DNA of 39,973 bases from Nitratireductor sp. ZSWI3 (GCF_024655565.1 NZ_JANKOF010000038.1:1-39973); one strand, 5' to 3'; positions 25,569 to 33,180 are shown, counted from the stretch's first letter. The notes: generated from the sequence alone by a model not told the origin. A program made the numbers and translations.

Positions 25569-26252
25569 TCAGGTTTCGAGCGCGATGGCCTCCGCGCCGA
25601 TGCGCGACAGGCGGATGACGGCCTGGGTGCGGCTGTCGACCCCGAGTTTCTGCAGGATGGCGGAAACATGCGCCTTGATGGTGGCCTCCGAGACGTTCAG
25701 CTCGTAGGCGATCTGCTTGTTCAAAAGCCCCTCCGCCAGCATGCCGAGAACGCGCGTCTGTTGCGGTGTCAGCGTCTGCAGGCGTTGGATCAGGTCGGCG
25801 ATCTCCGGATCGGCCTCAGCGCCCAGGTCGATGTTGCCGGGCGTGTAGACGCCGCCGTCAAGAATGGTCTGCACGGCGCGGCGGATTTCCTCCATGCCGG
25901 CCGATTTCGAGATGAAGCCCGAAGCACCGAGTTCCAGCGCGCGGCGGATGGTCTCCGGGTCGTCATGGGCCGAAACCACGGCGACCGGCACGGACGGATT
26001 GGTGCCGCGCAGGGTGATCAGGCCTGAAAGCCCGCTCACGCCCGGCATGGACAAGTCGAGAAGGACGAGATCGATGCGATCGTCCGCCAGCCTCTTCACG
26101 CCTTCGAAGTCGCCGGTCTCGAGGATTTCGCAATCCTCGCCCAATCCCGACAGGGCCGTCTTCAGCGCCCCGCGAAACAGGGGGTGGTCGTCGGCGACCA
26201 AGAATCTGCATCCCGCTGCCAAAAAACCCTCCCACGCCCGCAGCATTGTCAT
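25569..26252 (-). CDS. LuxR/NarL-family response regulator
   Basis: A regulator of up to 227 residues. The receiver domain has the acidic pair in VADDHPLFRGAL (21-22), the phospho-acceptor Asp66 (LLDLSMPG) and Lys116 (FISKSAG). The C-terminal GerE helix-turn-helix is LTPQQTRVLGMLAEGLLNKQIAYELNVSEATIKAHVSAILQKL. The start is uncertain: ATG 26252, or TTG 26222 with GGGAGGG just upstream, which would give a more usual N-terminus. It ends six bases from the SSS hybrid kinase on the opposite strand and is its likely partner. Confidence 0.92.
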   Translation of the reverse strand: MTMLRAWEGFLAAGCRFLVADDHPLFRGALKTALSGLGEDCEILETGDFEGVKRLADDRIDLVLLDLSMPGVSGLSGLITLRGTNPSVPVAVVSAHDDPETIRRALELGASGFISKSAGMEEIRRAVQTILDGGVYTPGNIDLGAEADPEIADLIQRLQTLTPQQTRVLGMLAEGLLNKQIAYELNVSEATIKAHVSAILQKLGVDSRTQAVIRLSRIGAEAIALET

Positions 26253-26472
26253 GACTGTAGCGCTTTTTGCGCCGCAGGGCTCGCCGATTATGCGGGGAAT
26301 GGCGGGCTTTTCAAGGTCATGTCCGGCAGGCGCGCAGAACCTGGGGCACCTTTGTGCATCCAGGGAGGCAACCGATCGGGGGCGGCGCCGTTCATCGCGT
26401 AGGTGTTACTTGCAGCCACACACCATTTGCCTCACACTTCCAACAGGGAGGGCAACTCCACGGATTGCCCGG

Positions 26473-26853
26473 ATGCCCATGGAACGGATCCGCAAGATTG
26501 CCTCGGTCTGCATCGGACGAGCCGTCATGTTCGGTTCGCTGGCGATCGGCATGATCATGCTGAGCTTTTCGTTCGACCTGGTGCTGGCCCTCAAGGCCGG
26601 TGCGATCCTGGCTCTGATCATGGCCCAGATCCTGATCATCAAGGCCTACACCACCCCAAGGCAGAACCCCCGCAGGACCGAGGTCTGGAGCTACCTTTCC
26701 CCGGAGTTGCGGCCGATGGGAAACGCCGGCGCCAAGGTCTTCCTGTCCATCCTGAGCGAGGTCTACCTGCTGTTTGCCTCGCGCAGCCTGGCGGTGGGCT
26801 GCGGCTTCTTCACTGCGTCGGTGACGCTGTATCTGCTGCGCGCCGTCGAGTGA
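26473..26853 (+). CDS. Conserved hypothetical small membrane protein
   Basis: About 126 residues, not recognised. It has a basic N-terminus, then two adjacent hydrophobic stretches (VMFGSLAIGMIMLSFSFDLVLALKAGAILALIMAQILIIKAY), a polar middle (TTPRQNPRRTEVWSYL) and a C-terminal hydrophobic segment. ATG 26473 and 26479 are possible; a GGGAGGG lies about 20 bases upstream, rather far. The 220 bp before it (26253-26472) show no clear promoter. Seventeen bases after its stop begins the large inverted-repeat element. Confidence 0.65.
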   Translation: MPMERIRKIASVCIGRAVMFGSLAIGMIMLSFSFDLVLALKAGAILALIMAQILIIKAYTTPRQNPRRTEVWSYLSPELRPMGNAGAKVFLSILSEVYLLFASRSLAVGCGFFTASVTLYLLRAVE

Positions 26854-26869
26854 ACGCCGTCGCACGGCG

Positions 26870-27033
26870 CTAGGGTCAGGACCTATGAATATGGCCACAA
26901 TGGTCGGCCTGATTTGCACGGGCTACTTTGTCGCAAGACCTTGAAAGACGTGAAGTCTTCCTGCGGTCCTGCTTCGCGTATCCGCACAAATCAGGCCGAC
27001 CATTGTGGCCATATTCATAGGTCCTGACCCTAG
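26870..27033. mobile_element. 164-bp CTAG-bounded element with 47-bp perfect terminal inverted repeats
   Basis: From CTAG at 26870 to CTAG at 27033. The outer 47 bp of each side (26870-26916 and 26987-27033) are exact reverse complements, beginning CTAGGGTCAGGACCTATGAA. The 70-bp centre has weak internal pairing and no coding capacity. The structure is that of a MITE-like palindrome. The right CTAG is also the first CTAG of the next element, so the two abut. Mobility is inferred from form; no transposase gene is in the window. Confidence 0.8.
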
Positions 27034-27150
27034 TGGTCTGACCGAAACAGATGGTACCATCTGTTTCGATAAGTCAGCCCACAAACTATTGCTCTGGTGG
27101 GGCGATTTTTCCCAACAGATGGGTACCATCTGTTGGGATCGCACCACTAG
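27030..27150. mobile_element. 121-bp two-module CTAG-bounded repeat with KpnI-centred palindromes
   Basis: From CTAG 27030 to CTAG 27150, ends CTAGTGGT and ACCACTAG (8-bp perfect inverted repeat). Module 1 holds a perfect 26-bp palindrome (27043-27068) with core CAGATGGTACCATCTG. Module 2 holds a near-perfect one (27111-27137) with the same core plus one G. Partial copies occur at 19931-20008 (module 1), 31172-31228 (module 2) and 8364-8382 (remnant). The last CTAG contains the TAG stop of the gene at 27147-27584. Confidence 0.8.
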
Positions 27151-27584
27151 GTACGGTCGGGAGCAGGCTTGTCCGACGGCGTTGCATTCTCCTCTTTCTC
27201 GAAGTCCTTCACGATACCCATGAAGCGGCGGAAGAAGCGCTCCATGAGCCCCATGGTCTGCTCGAACTCCTCGTCGGTCGGCAGATCGGATTCGGCCCGC
27301 GGCGCAGCGCCCTCCAATGCGCTGACGCGCGCTTCCAGCTCTTCCACCCGTTCGTGCAGGGAGGAGATGTCGCCGTCATAGGCATCGCGCTCGTCGGCGG
27401 CCACCGAACAGACGAGCTGGCCGGAACGCTCGCGGCAGATCGACATGACGCCGGTCTTGGTGTCCATCCGCACATAGCCGTCTTCCGTCCGCTCGAGCCG
27501 AAAGCGCTCGGCCTCCTGCGCGAAGGCGCCGCTCGTCCAGAAAAAGGCGGCGAGGGTGCCGGCGATCGCTACGGTCTTGCGCAT
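27147..27584 (-). CDS. Hypothetical secreted protein with coiled coil
   Basis: A 145-residue protein, not recognised. It has a signal peptide (MRKTVAIAGTLAAFFWTSGAFAQ region, cleavage after about residue 22), a short beta-rich part with two cysteines (SICRERSGQLVCSV), a heptad-like coiled coil (DISSLHERVEELEARVSALEG) and an acidic C-terminal helix region. It is probably periplasmic. The TAG stop lies in the CTAG that ends the adjacent repeat element, so the original C-terminus may have been altered or the element may have chosen this CTAG as its target. Confidence 0.7.
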   Translation of the reverse strand: MRKTVAIAGTLAAFFWTSGAFAQEAERFRLERTEDGYVRMDTKTGVMSICRERSGQLVCSVAADERDAYDGDISSLHERVEELEARVSALEGAAPRAESDLPTDEEFEQTMGLMERFFRRFMGIVKDFEKEENATPSDKPAPDRT

Positions 27585-27614
27585 GATTGGTGCTCCGCGT
27601 TTGTCCTGGTCGAC

Positions 27615-27720
27615 TAGAGCGCCGTGCGTCCTTTTGGGCGCGCAAAGGACGCTCTATCTCTTTATTTTCCGCATTTATGCGGACGTCAGATGATTCCACC
27701 TGACTGCAAAATGCTATAGG
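27615..27720. repeat. Palindromic intergenic repeat starting at CTAG
   Basis: From CTAG 27615 the sequence runs through the stem GCGTCCTTT/AAAGGACGC, then a perfect TCCGCAT-TT-ATGCGGA hairpin near 27668-27683 and a GTCAG/CTGAC pair, ending near CTATAG at 27714-27719. The 36 bp at 27619-27654, inverted, match 35418-35453 at 28 of 36 positions, so this is a dispersed repeat. It fills most of the space between the secreted protein and the DUF952 gene. Confidence 0.55.
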
Positions 27721-27824
27721 CGAGAATGACAAGGGAATGCGCCATAAGTGGGATCAAAGGCAATCCCCCGGAATCCATTCTTGTGCCCTTTCGCCGGCAT
27801 CATATTCCCAGTATAGCCGCAGGC

Positions 27825-28169
27825 ATGGCTTCATTGATCTACAAAATCTGCCCGCGCCCGCTCTGGCGTGAAGCCGAAAGCGCAGGCGTCTTCAACGGTG
27901 CGCCGGTCGATCTGGCCGACGGATACATCCATTTCTCGACCGCCGAGCAGGCCGTGGAGACCGCGGCCAAGCACTTTGCCGGACAGGACGACCTGCTGCT
28001 CGTCGCCGTCGACGCCGAGGCGCTCGGCGAGGCCTTGCGATACGAGGTCTCGCGTGGCGGAGCGCTGTTTCCCCATCTTTATGCGCCGCTCGCTCTTGGC
28101 GCCGTGCGTTGGGTGAAGCCCCTGCCCCTCGGCCATGACGGGGCCCATGTGTTTCCAAGGCTCGCGTGA
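27825..28169 (+). CDS. DUF952-family protein
   Basis: A 114-residue cytoplasmic protein of the DUF952 family, usual length about 110. MASLIYKICPRPLWREAESAGVFNGAPVDLADGYIHFSTAEQAVETAAKHFAGQDDLLLVAVD and the closing FPHLYAPLALGAVRWVKPLPL are typical. Function is unknown; the fold is related to RES-like or ADP-ribosyl-type domains by report, which gives no firm role. ATG 27825 was chosen for family length. Its stop overlaps the pyrD ATG by one base, so it is translationally coupled with pyrD, an arrangement common in rhizobia. Confidence 0.85.
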   Translation: MASLIYKICPRPLWREAESAGVFNGAPVDLADGYIHFSTAEQAVETAAKHFAGQDDLLLVAVDAEALGEALRYEVSRGGALFPHLYAPLALGAVRWVKPLPLGHDGAHVFPRLA

Positions 28170-29260
28170 TGAGGTCCCTGCTCGATAAGCTGGCGCGCCA
28201 GGCGCTCTACCGGCTCGATCCGGAACACGCCCACCGGATGGCGATCCTCGCCTTGAAGAGCGGCCTGCCGCTGTGCGGACGGCACGAGGCCAACCGGCGG
28301 CTGAAGACGATCGTCGGCGGGATCGTGTTTCCCAACCCGCTCGGCCTCGCCGCCGGGTTCGACAAGAACGCCGAGGCGCCCGATGGGTTGCTCCGGCTTG
28401 GCTTCGGTTTCGTCGAGTGCGGCACGGTCACGCCGCTTCCGCAGCGCGGCAACCCGCGGCCGCGCCTTTTCCGCCTGGAAGAGGACCATGCGCTGATCAA
28501 CCGTCTCGGCTTCAACAATGACGGGCTCGTCGCCGTGCGCCGGCGTTTGAAGGAGCGCGCGTCGAGGGGCGGCATCGTCGGTATCAACATCGGCGCCAAC
28601 AAGGACAGCGCCGATCGCATCGCCGATTACGAGACCGGTGTGCGCGCCTTTGGCGACGTCGCCTCCTATCTTGCCGTGAACATTTCCTCGCCCAACACGG
28701 CGGGGCTCAGAAGCCTGCAGGATCGCGGAAATCTCTCCGAGCTCCTGTCGCGCGTGCTGGCCGCACGTGATGAGGTGGCCAAGCGCCGCCGCGCACCCGT
28801 GCCCCTGTTCCTGAAGATCGCGCCCGATCTCAGCGAGCAGGCGATGGCCGATATCGCGAGCGAGGTGCTCGACAAGCGGGTCGACGGCCTGATCGTCAGC
28901 AACACCACGCTGTCGCGACGCGGCGTGACCAGCCGGCAGGCCGACGAGGCCGGCGGCCTGTCGGGCCAGCCGCTGTTCGAGCGTTCGACGATCGTGCTTG
29001 CCCGCATGCGGCAGTTGGTGGGGCCGGCCATGCCACTGATCGGCGTCGGCGGCATCCATTCGACCGAAACGGCGTTGGAGAAGATCCGCGCCGGTGCCGA
29101 CCTGGTCCAGATCTACAGCGGCATGATCTTCGGCGGAACGGAATTTCCCGGCCGGATCGTCGAGGGCCTGGGCGCCTTCGCCAAGCAGGAAGGGCTCTCG
29201 TCCCTGCGGCAGATCCGCGACAGCCATGTCGACGAATGGGCGGAGCGCTCGCTGGACTGA
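28169..29260 (+). CDS. pyrD: Dihydroorotate dehydrogenase (quinone), class 2
   Basis: A 363-residue FMN enzyme of de novo pyrimidine synthesis that oxidises dihydroorotate to orotate with membrane quinone. The class 2 features are the amphipathic N-terminal segment (LARQALYRLDPEHAHRMAI), NPLGLAAGFDKNAEAPD, GTVTPLPQRGNPRPRLFRL, the catalytic-serine motif VNISSPNTAGL, and LIGVGGIHSTETALEKIRAGADLVQIYS for the FMN phosphate. ATG 28169 overlaps the DUF952 stop; a GTG one codon earlier is possible. Confidence 0.96.
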   Translation: MRSLLDKLARQALYRLDPEHAHRMAILALKSGLPLCGRHEANRRLKTIVGGIVFPNPLGLAAGFDKNAEAPDGLLRLGFGFVECGTVTPLPQRGNPRPRLFRLEEDHALINRLGFNNDGLVAVRRRLKERASRGGIVGINIGANKDSADRIADYETGVRAFGDVASYLAVNISSPNTAGLRSLQDRGNLSELLSRVLAARDEVAKRRRAPVPLFLKIAPDLSEQAMADIASEVLDKRVDGLIVSNTTLSRRGVTSRQADEAGGLSGQPLFERSTIVLARMRQLVGPAMPLIGVGGIHSTETALEKIRAGADLVQIYSGMIFGGTEFPGRIVEGLGAFAKQEGLSSLRQIRDSHVDEWAERSLD

Positions 29261-29291
29261 GCGTCAGGCGCCGTCTGTCAAAAGCTCCCGT

Positions 29292-30638
29292 TCAAGCGGC
29301 GAATGCCTGCCGCATCCGGCGCGGCAGGATCATCGCCAAGCCGATGCCGCGCGCGATCAGGAAGACGTGCAGGGCCGCCCACAGCCCGTGATTGCCGAAG
29401 CTCGGCGTCAGAAGGACCAGGCCCGCCAGATAGATGGCGAACGACAGGAGCATCATGTTGCGCATGTCCCGCGACCAGGTCGCGCCGATGAAGATGCCGT
29501 CCATCTGAAAGGCGAGGACGCCCGAAAGCGAGATCAGCGCCGCCCAGGGCAGGAAGGTGTCGGCGAGATCGCGAACGCTTTCCGCCTTCGCGATGAAGGC
29601 GACGAGGGCATTGCCGAAGGCGAGGAAGAACACGGCCATCGCCAGCGCCAGGCCGAAGCCCCAGATCGCCGTCAGGCGGACCGAACGGTGGAACGCCGGC
29701 GCGTAGCGGGCTCCGATGGCGCGCCCGGCAAGCTGTTCTGCGGCTGTCGCCATGCCGTCGAGGAAATAGCCGGCTATCAGGAAGAAGTTCATCAGCACGG
29801 CATTGGCGGCAAGAGTCACCGTGCCGAACTGGGCACCCTGCCGCGTGAACAGCGCATAACTCGCCAGCAGCGCAAAGGAGCGGATCATGATGTCGCGGTT
29901 TATGGCGATCATGCGCATGATCGCCGTCATGTCGGCAACCCGCGCGAACGACACGTGCGGGCCGTGCGCAAAGCGGCGCGCCAGGATCGCGAGGCCGGCG
30001 GCAGCGCCCAGCGCTTCTCCACCGACGGTTCCCCAGGCCACGCCCTCGATGCCCCAGCCCAGATGCAGGCCGAGCAGGATCGACAGGACGACATTGGCCC
30101 CGTTGAGTGCGATCTGCAGAAGCAGCGCCAGGCTCCCCTCGCCGCGCCCCAGCACATAGCCCAGGATCGCGTAGTTGAGCAGCGACAGCGGGGCCGCCAG
30201 GATGCGGATCGCCACATAGGTCGACATGGCTTCGGCCACCCGTGCCTCGGGGTCAATGAAGCGGACGCCCCCCGCGCTGATCAGCGGTTCGAACAGGATC
30301 AGCACCAGCCCGGCGACGAGCGCGATCGCCAGCGCCCGCCACAGCACCGCCAGTTCTTCCGGCGTGTCATCGCGGCCGAAGGCCTGCGCCACCAGCCCGG
30401 TGGTGCCGGACCGCAGGAAGTTGAAGGTGGTGAAAACGACGTCGAACACCACGGCGCCGGCGGCCAGCCCGCCGAGCAATGCGGGGTCGCCGTACTGGCC
30501 GATCACCGCCGTATCGACGATGCCGAGCAACGGCGTCGTCAGGTAGGCGAAGGTCATCGGCACGGCGATGGACAGGACAAGGCGGTTGGTCACCTCGAAG
30601 GGACGCACCGTCCGCCCGCGCGGGGAAGGCTGGTCCAT
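29292..30638 (-). CDS. MATE-family efflux transporter (DinF-like)
   Basis: A 448-residue inner-membrane exporter with 12 helices in two matching halves, of the multidrug and toxic compound extrusion family. The first helix region NRLVLSIAVPMTFAYLTTPLLGIVDTAVIGQYGDPALLGGLAAGA is diagnostic and resembles the DinF branch. It likely exchanges Na+ or H+ for organic cations; the substrate cannot be told. It converges with pyrD (31 bases between) and lies ten bases downstream of the small DUF6460-like gene on the same strand, so the two may be co-transcribed. Confidence 0.92.
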   Translation of the reverse strand: MDQPSPRGRTVRPFEVTNRLVLSIAVPMTFAYLTTPLLGIVDTAVIGQYGDPALLGGLAAGAVVFDVVFTTFNFLRSGTTGLVAQAFGRDDTPEELAVLWRALAIALVAGLVLILFEPLISAGGVRFIDPEARVAEAMSTYVAIRILAAPLSLLNYAILGYVLGRGEGSLALLLQIALNGANVVLSILLGLHLGWGIEGVAWGTVGGEALGAAAGLAILARRFAHGPHVSFARVADMTAIMRMIAINRDIMIRSFALLASYALFTRQGAQFGTVTLAANAVLMNFFLIAGYFLDGMATAAEQLAGRAIGARYAPAFHRSVRLTAIWGFGLALAMAVFFLAFGNALVAFIAKAESVRDLADTFLPWAALISLSGVLAFQMDGIFIGATWSRDMRNMMLLSFAIYLAGLVLLTPSFGNHGLWAALHVFLIARGIGLAMILPRRMRQAFAA

Positions 30639-30647
30639 CGGGCCGGC

Positions 30648-30911
30648 CTAGCGGCGATAGCTCAGGAGACGCAGGATGATGAATGCCGGAATGACGACGG
30701 CCGCGCCCAGCAGGATATAGGTCGCAAACCGCCCGAGCGCTTCAAAGCCCATGTTCCAAAGGTGCATGACCGTGTCGCGCAGCGCGTCGAAGATGTCCCA
30801 GGGCGACCAGTTGAAGGCGCTCATCACGAAGCCGACGATGAGCGACACGATCAGGAGCTTGATGATGACGCGCAGCGGACTGTCGCCGAGAAATTTTGTG
30901 AGTGCCGACAC
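30648..30911 (-). CDS. Small membrane protein, probably DUF6460
   Basis: An 87-residue protein starting at GTG 30911 with GGGAG seven bases upstream. It has two hydrophobic segments (VIIKLLIVSLIVGFVMSAFNW and FATYILLGAAVVIPAFIILRLL) separated by an amphipathic part (SPWDIFDALRDTVMHLWNMGFEALGR). Size and layout fit the alphaproteobacterial DUF6460 family; this is from memory and not certain. Function unknown. Stop TAG sits in a CTAG but without a visible repeat element. Confidence 0.7.
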   Translation of the reverse strand: MSALTKFLGDSPLRVIIKLLIVSLIVGFVMSAFNWSPWDIFDALRDTVMHLWNMGFEALGRFATYILLGAAVVIPAFIILRLLSYRR

Positions 30912-31007
30912 CGTGTTGCTCCCTGATCCAGACTGAAAAGAGATACGCACGCGCTGGAGGCAAAGCAACCTCCAAGCGCCGGCAAGGGCGAAACAGCGGG
31001 CCGGGAA

Positions 31008-31081
31008 TGGAGCGGGTAGCGGGAATCGAACCCGCGCGATCAGCTTGGGAAGCTGACAGGCTACCATTACATCATACCCGC
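31008..31081 (-). tRNA. tRNA-Gly (anticodon CCC), CCA encoded
   Basis: The 74-nt sequence folds as a cloverleaf: 7-bp acceptor GCGGGTA/TACCCGC, D-arm with AATGGTAG, anticodon stem TCAGC/GCTGA with loop TTCCCAA (anticodon CCC, plus-strand positions 31047-31049), T-arm GCGGG-TTCGATT-CCCGC, discriminator T and encoded CCA. It decodes GGG. Confidence 0.95.
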
Positions 31082-31090
31082 GCGCGCCCA

Positions 31091-31120
31091 TTAATCGGCG
31101 AGCGGCGCCCGGCCTGTCAA
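31091..31120 (-). promoter_or_regulatory. Promoter of tRNA-Gly
   Basis: On the minus strand TTGACA (31120 to 31115) and GATTAA (31096 to 31091) are separated by 18 bases, ten bases before the mature tRNA 5' end at 31081. A perfect -35 and correct distance make this a likely housekeeping promoter. Confidence 0.55.
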
Positions 31121-31171
31121 GCGGCTTTTCACGGGTTGACGCAGGACGCCTTTCACACCACCTGTGTGCGG

Positions 31172-31228
31172 CTAGTGGTGCGATCCCAGCAGATGGTACC
31201 CATCTGCCGGGAAAAATCGCCCCACTAG
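31172..31228 (-). repeat. Dispersed mosaic repeat, solo second module
   Basis: A 57-bp element bounded by CTAG on both sides (CTAGTGG and CCACTAG). Read on the minus strand it matches module 2 of the element at 27030-27150, including GGGGCGATTTTTCCC, CAGATGGGTACCATCTG and GGGATCGCACCACTAG. This shows that the modules can exist alone with intact ends. It ends 30 bases before the sodium channel gene. Confidence 0.8.
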
Positions 31229-31258
31229 ACCCGCTCGCCGCCAACCGGAAAAGCCACC

Positions 31259-32059
31259 GTGCCCGCCCTGAAAACCCTGATCGAATCGCGCCGCTTCGAA
31301 ACGCTGATCACCGCCCTCATCATCGTCAACGCCGTCACGCTCGGCCTCGAGACATCGGAAAAGGCGATGGCAGTGGCCGGACCTTTGCTGATGGCCGCCG
31401 ACCAGGCCATCCTCGGCGTCTTCGTCGCCGAGCTGATGGCGCGTTTCCTCGTCTATCGGACGGACTTCTTCCGCGATCCGTGGCGCGTGTTCGACCTGGC
31501 GGTGGTGGGCATCGCCCTCGTCCCGGCAACGGCGGGTCTTTCCGTCCTGCGGGCGCTGCGCATCCTGCGCGTGCTGCGGCTCGTCAGCATGGTGCCTTCG
31601 TTGCGCCGCGTGGTGGGCGGGCTGATCGCCGCGCTTCCCGGCATGGGATCGATCATGCTGCTGCTGGGGCTCGTCTATTACGTCTTCTCGGTGATGGCGA
31701 CCAAGCTGTTCGGCGCCTCCTTCCCCGACTGGTTCGGCACGATCGGCTTGTCGGCCTACTCGCTTTTCCAGATCATGACGCTGGAGAGCTGGTCGATGGG
31801 CATCGTGCGCCCGGTGATGGAAGTGCACCCCTGGGCGTGGCTGTTCTTCATTCCCTTCATCGTCTCCACCACCTTCACCGTGCTCAACCTGTTCATCGGC
31901 ATCATCGTGTCGGCGATGCAGGCGGAACACGATGCGGAAGCCTCTGCGGAGCGCAATGCGCTGCAGGCCGAACAGGAGGCGATCCTGTCCGAGATCCGCG
32001 CCTTGCGGGAGGACGTGCGGGCGCTGCGGACGGAAGCCGACCGGGCGCCGCGCGGCTAG
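31259..32059 (+). CDS. Bacterial voltage-gated sodium channel (NaChBac type)
   Basis: A 266-residue single-domain channel that would assemble as a homotetramer in the inner membrane. Helices S1-S4 occupy about residues 15-118; S4 carries four gating arginines every third position (Arg98, 101, 104, 107). The pore helix and filter read LFQIMTLESWSMGI (TLESWS at 174-179), the NaChBac sodium-selective filter, where the four Glu176 side chains form the site. S6 (PFIVSTTFTVLNLFIGIIVSAM) leads into a C-terminal coiled coil with heptads to residue 260. GTG 31259 is the start. It may serve motility, pH or sodium homeostasis, as in other bacteria. The stop shares a palindromic CTAG with the convergent gene. 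Confidence 0.92.
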   Translation: MPALKTLIESRRFETLITALIIVNAVTLGLETSEKAMAVAGPLLMAADQAILGVFVAELMARFLVYRTDFFRDPWRVFDLAVVGIALVPATAGLSVLRALRILRVLRLVSMVPSLRRVVGGLIAALPGMGSIMLLLGLVYYVFSVMATKLFGASFPDWFGTIGLSAYSLFQIMTLESWSMGIVRPVMEVHPWAWLFFIPFIVSTTFTVLNLFIGIIVSAMQAEHDAEASAERNALQAEQEAILSEIRALREDVRALRTEADRAPRG

Positions 32060-33180
32060 ATGGACGTCTGCCGGAAGTGCTTCGAAAGCTTCAGCGCCTG
32101 CCCCTGGTAATTGGACTTCAGGTCGGTGCCGTAGAGCGCGTTCGGTCGTGAGAGCATGCGTTCGTAAACCAGGCGCCCCACGATCTGGCCATGCTCCAGG
32201 ATGAAGGGCACTTCGTGGCTGCGCACCTCGAGCACCGCGCGGCTGCCGGTGCCGCCGGCGGCCGAATGGCCGAAGCCAGGATCGAAGAAACCGGCATAGT
32301 GCACGCGGAACTCGCCGACCAGCGGGTCGAAGGGCGTCATTTCCGCGGCGTGCAGCGGCGGCACATGAACAGCCTCACGCGAAACAAGGATGTAAAACTC
32401 GTCCGGATCGAGGATCAGCCCGCCGGCGCCGGTGTCCGTCAGCGGTTCCCAGAACTCGGCCACGTCGAGCGCGGCGCGCCGGTCGACGTCGACGAGCGCC
32501 GTGTGATGCTTGGCGCGGTAGCCGATCAGGCCCGTTTCGCCGCCGCTCAAATCGACCGACAGCGCGATGCCGCCGCCGGTGATGTTGGGGGCTTCCGCCG
32601 CGACCAGCGTCTCGCGCGCGTGCAGATCGGCAAGATCCGCCTCATCGAGCAGCGCCTTGCCGGCGCGGAACCGGATCTGCGAAAGGCGCGACCCCGTGCG
32701 CACGACGATCGGGAAGGTGCGCGGGCTGACCTCCATGTAGAGCGGGCCGGAATATCCTTCCGGGATCTTGTCGAACTCCTGCCCGAGATCGGTCATCACG
32801 CGGGTGAAGATATCGAGCCTGCCGGTCGAGCTCTTGGGGTTTGCCGAGGCCGAGATGCCTTGCGGCAGGTCGAGCGCCTCCAGCAGCGGCACGATGTAGA
32901 CGCAGCCGGTCTCCAGCACCGCACCCTCGCCGAGCTGGATTTGGTGCAGCTTCAGCCGGTCGAGCTTTTCCGACACGCGATGCTGCGGTCCCGGCAGAAA
33001 GCTCGCCCGCACGCGGTAGGCGACGTCGCCGAGCCTGAGATCCAGGCTGGCGGGCTGGATCTGGTCCGCGTCGAGCGGCCGGGCGGAAGCCAGCGCTCCG
33101 CTGTCGAACAGCGCTGCGATCTCCTTGTCCGGAAGGATTCCCGCTTTCGCCAACGCTCCTCTCCCCACACGCAGACTCAT
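32056..33180 (-). CDS. dcd: Double-domain dCTP deaminase-like protein
   Basis: A 374-residue protein, about twice the usual Dcd length, made of two dUTPase-fold halves. The first half has SASANPKSSTGRLDIFTRVMTD and IPEGYSGPLYMEV. The second has VHYAGFFDPGFGHSAAGG and ILEHGQIVGRLVYERM, each echoing a different part of the single-domain Dcd core. Long Dcd forms annotated as 2'-deoxycytidine 5'-triphosphate deaminase are usual in alphaproteobacteria. It would convert dCTP to dUTP for thymidylate synthesis; catalytic capacity of each half was not resolved here. It overlaps the sodium channel gene tail-to-tail by four bases. Confidence 0.82.
   Translation of the reverse strand: MSLRVGRGALAKAGILPDKEIAALFDSGALASARPLDADQIQPASLDLRLGDVAYRVRASFLPGPQHRVSEKLDRLKLHQIQLGEGAVLETGCVYIVPLLEALDLPQGISASANPKSSTGRLDIFTRVMTDLGQEFDKIPEGYSGPLYMEVSPRTFPIVVRTGSRLSQIRFRAGKALLDEADLADLHARETLVAAEAPNITGGGIALSVDLSGGETGLIGYRAKHHTALVDVDRRAALDVAEFWEPLTDTGAGGLILDPDEFYILVSREAVHVPPLHAAEMTPFDPLVGEFRVHYAGFFDPGFGHSAAGGTGSRAVLEVRSHEVPFILEHGQIVGRLVYERMLSRPNALYGTDLKSNYQGQALKLSKHFRQTSI

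Noticed and set aside
26923-27147. Small open frame within the repeat elements (minus strand)
   Set aside because: It lies wholly in the palindromic elements, and its similarity to frames at 30902-31228 only reflects the shared repeat.
26870-27150. CRISPR-like array
   Set aside because: The repeats are palindromic elements with unequal units, not direct repeats with regular spacers, and no cas genes are present.
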